Assembly: GCA_900556465.1 (NCBI GenBank)
Contig: USPK01000065.1
Span: forward strand, 1 to 5,830
Source of the DNA: an uncultured Prevotella sp.
Lineage (GTDB): Bacteria; Bacteroidota; Bacteroidia; Bacteroidales; Bacteroidaceae
Reading direction: 5' to 3'
Length of the DNA: 5,830 bases
Of the stretch, positions 5,770-5,830 are shown one piece after another. A program made the translations under genes and the position numbers. The notes beneath the pieces are model-generated. The model was not told where the DNA came from and made no database searches. It saw only the letters and a list, made by a program, of their open reading frames with translations. Position 1 is the first letter of the stretch, and every line of letters starts with the position of its first letter.

Positions 5770-5830
5770 ACCTCAATAGGGGACTTCTATAAATTAAATC
5801 CCTGATTATAAGTTGCATAAGCGGATAAAA
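5770..5830. other. A/T-rich intergenic segment at window end
   Basis: From about 5775 the base composition changes abruptly from very G+C-rich to A/T-rich (for example TCTATAAATTAAATCC). Such a shift in this genome type usually marks a true intergenic or promoter region ahead of another gene beyond the window. No complete TTTG-N19-21-TAnnTTTG promoter is present in the visible part, and no gene is supported between 5650 and 5830. Confidence 0.4.

Overview
The window is a stretch of ordinary chromosome from a G+C-rich member of the Bacteroidetes, most likely Bacteroidales (an Alistipes-like, Rikenellaceae-type genome would fit, but this is inference). Three things point there: two TAnnTTTG-type -7 promoter elements (both read TATCTTTG), start codons preceded by A/T-rich or purine stretches instead of strong Shine-Dalgarno sites, and protein variants typical of that phylum (a split LysO exporter, a glutamyl-tRNA synthetase without its zinc-binding cysteines). 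Apart from some short intergenic stretches the DNA is very G+C-rich, which produces many long antisense open frames that are not genes.

Layout, all genes on the + strand. Bases 1-201 hold the last 66 codons and stop of a gene whose tail resembles the C-terminus of the DNA polymerase III gamma/tau subunit (DnaX). Bases 202-556 have no established gene. They carry a 21-bp inverted repeat whose right arm contains the -7 element of a well-formed promoter, then a leader of about 250 nt with a 33-codon small ORF and competing G+C-rich hairpins. Bases 557-1458 hold a two-gene lysine exporter (LysO-type) whose N-terminal and C-terminal parts are separate proteins with an ATGA start-stop overlap. A second promoter at 1488-1518 precedes gltX (1545-3062, glutamyl-tRNA synthetase). 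This is followed after 45 bp by waaA (3108-4325, Kdo transferase) and after 64 bp by rmuC (4390-5649, RmuC-family recombination protein). A G+C-rich hairpin and an abruptly A/T-rich tail close the window.

Functionally this is a housekeeping neighbourhood: replication (dnaX tail), amino-acid efflux (LysO), translation (GltX), inner-core lipopolysaccharide synthesis (WaaA) and genome maintenance (RmuC). gltX, waaA and possibly rmuC look like one transcription unit without a shared pathway. No mobile element, CRISPR array, tRNA or rRNA was seen. I found no undescribed multi-gene system. The least explained part is the 202-556 promoter, palindrome and leader region ahead of the lysine exporter.
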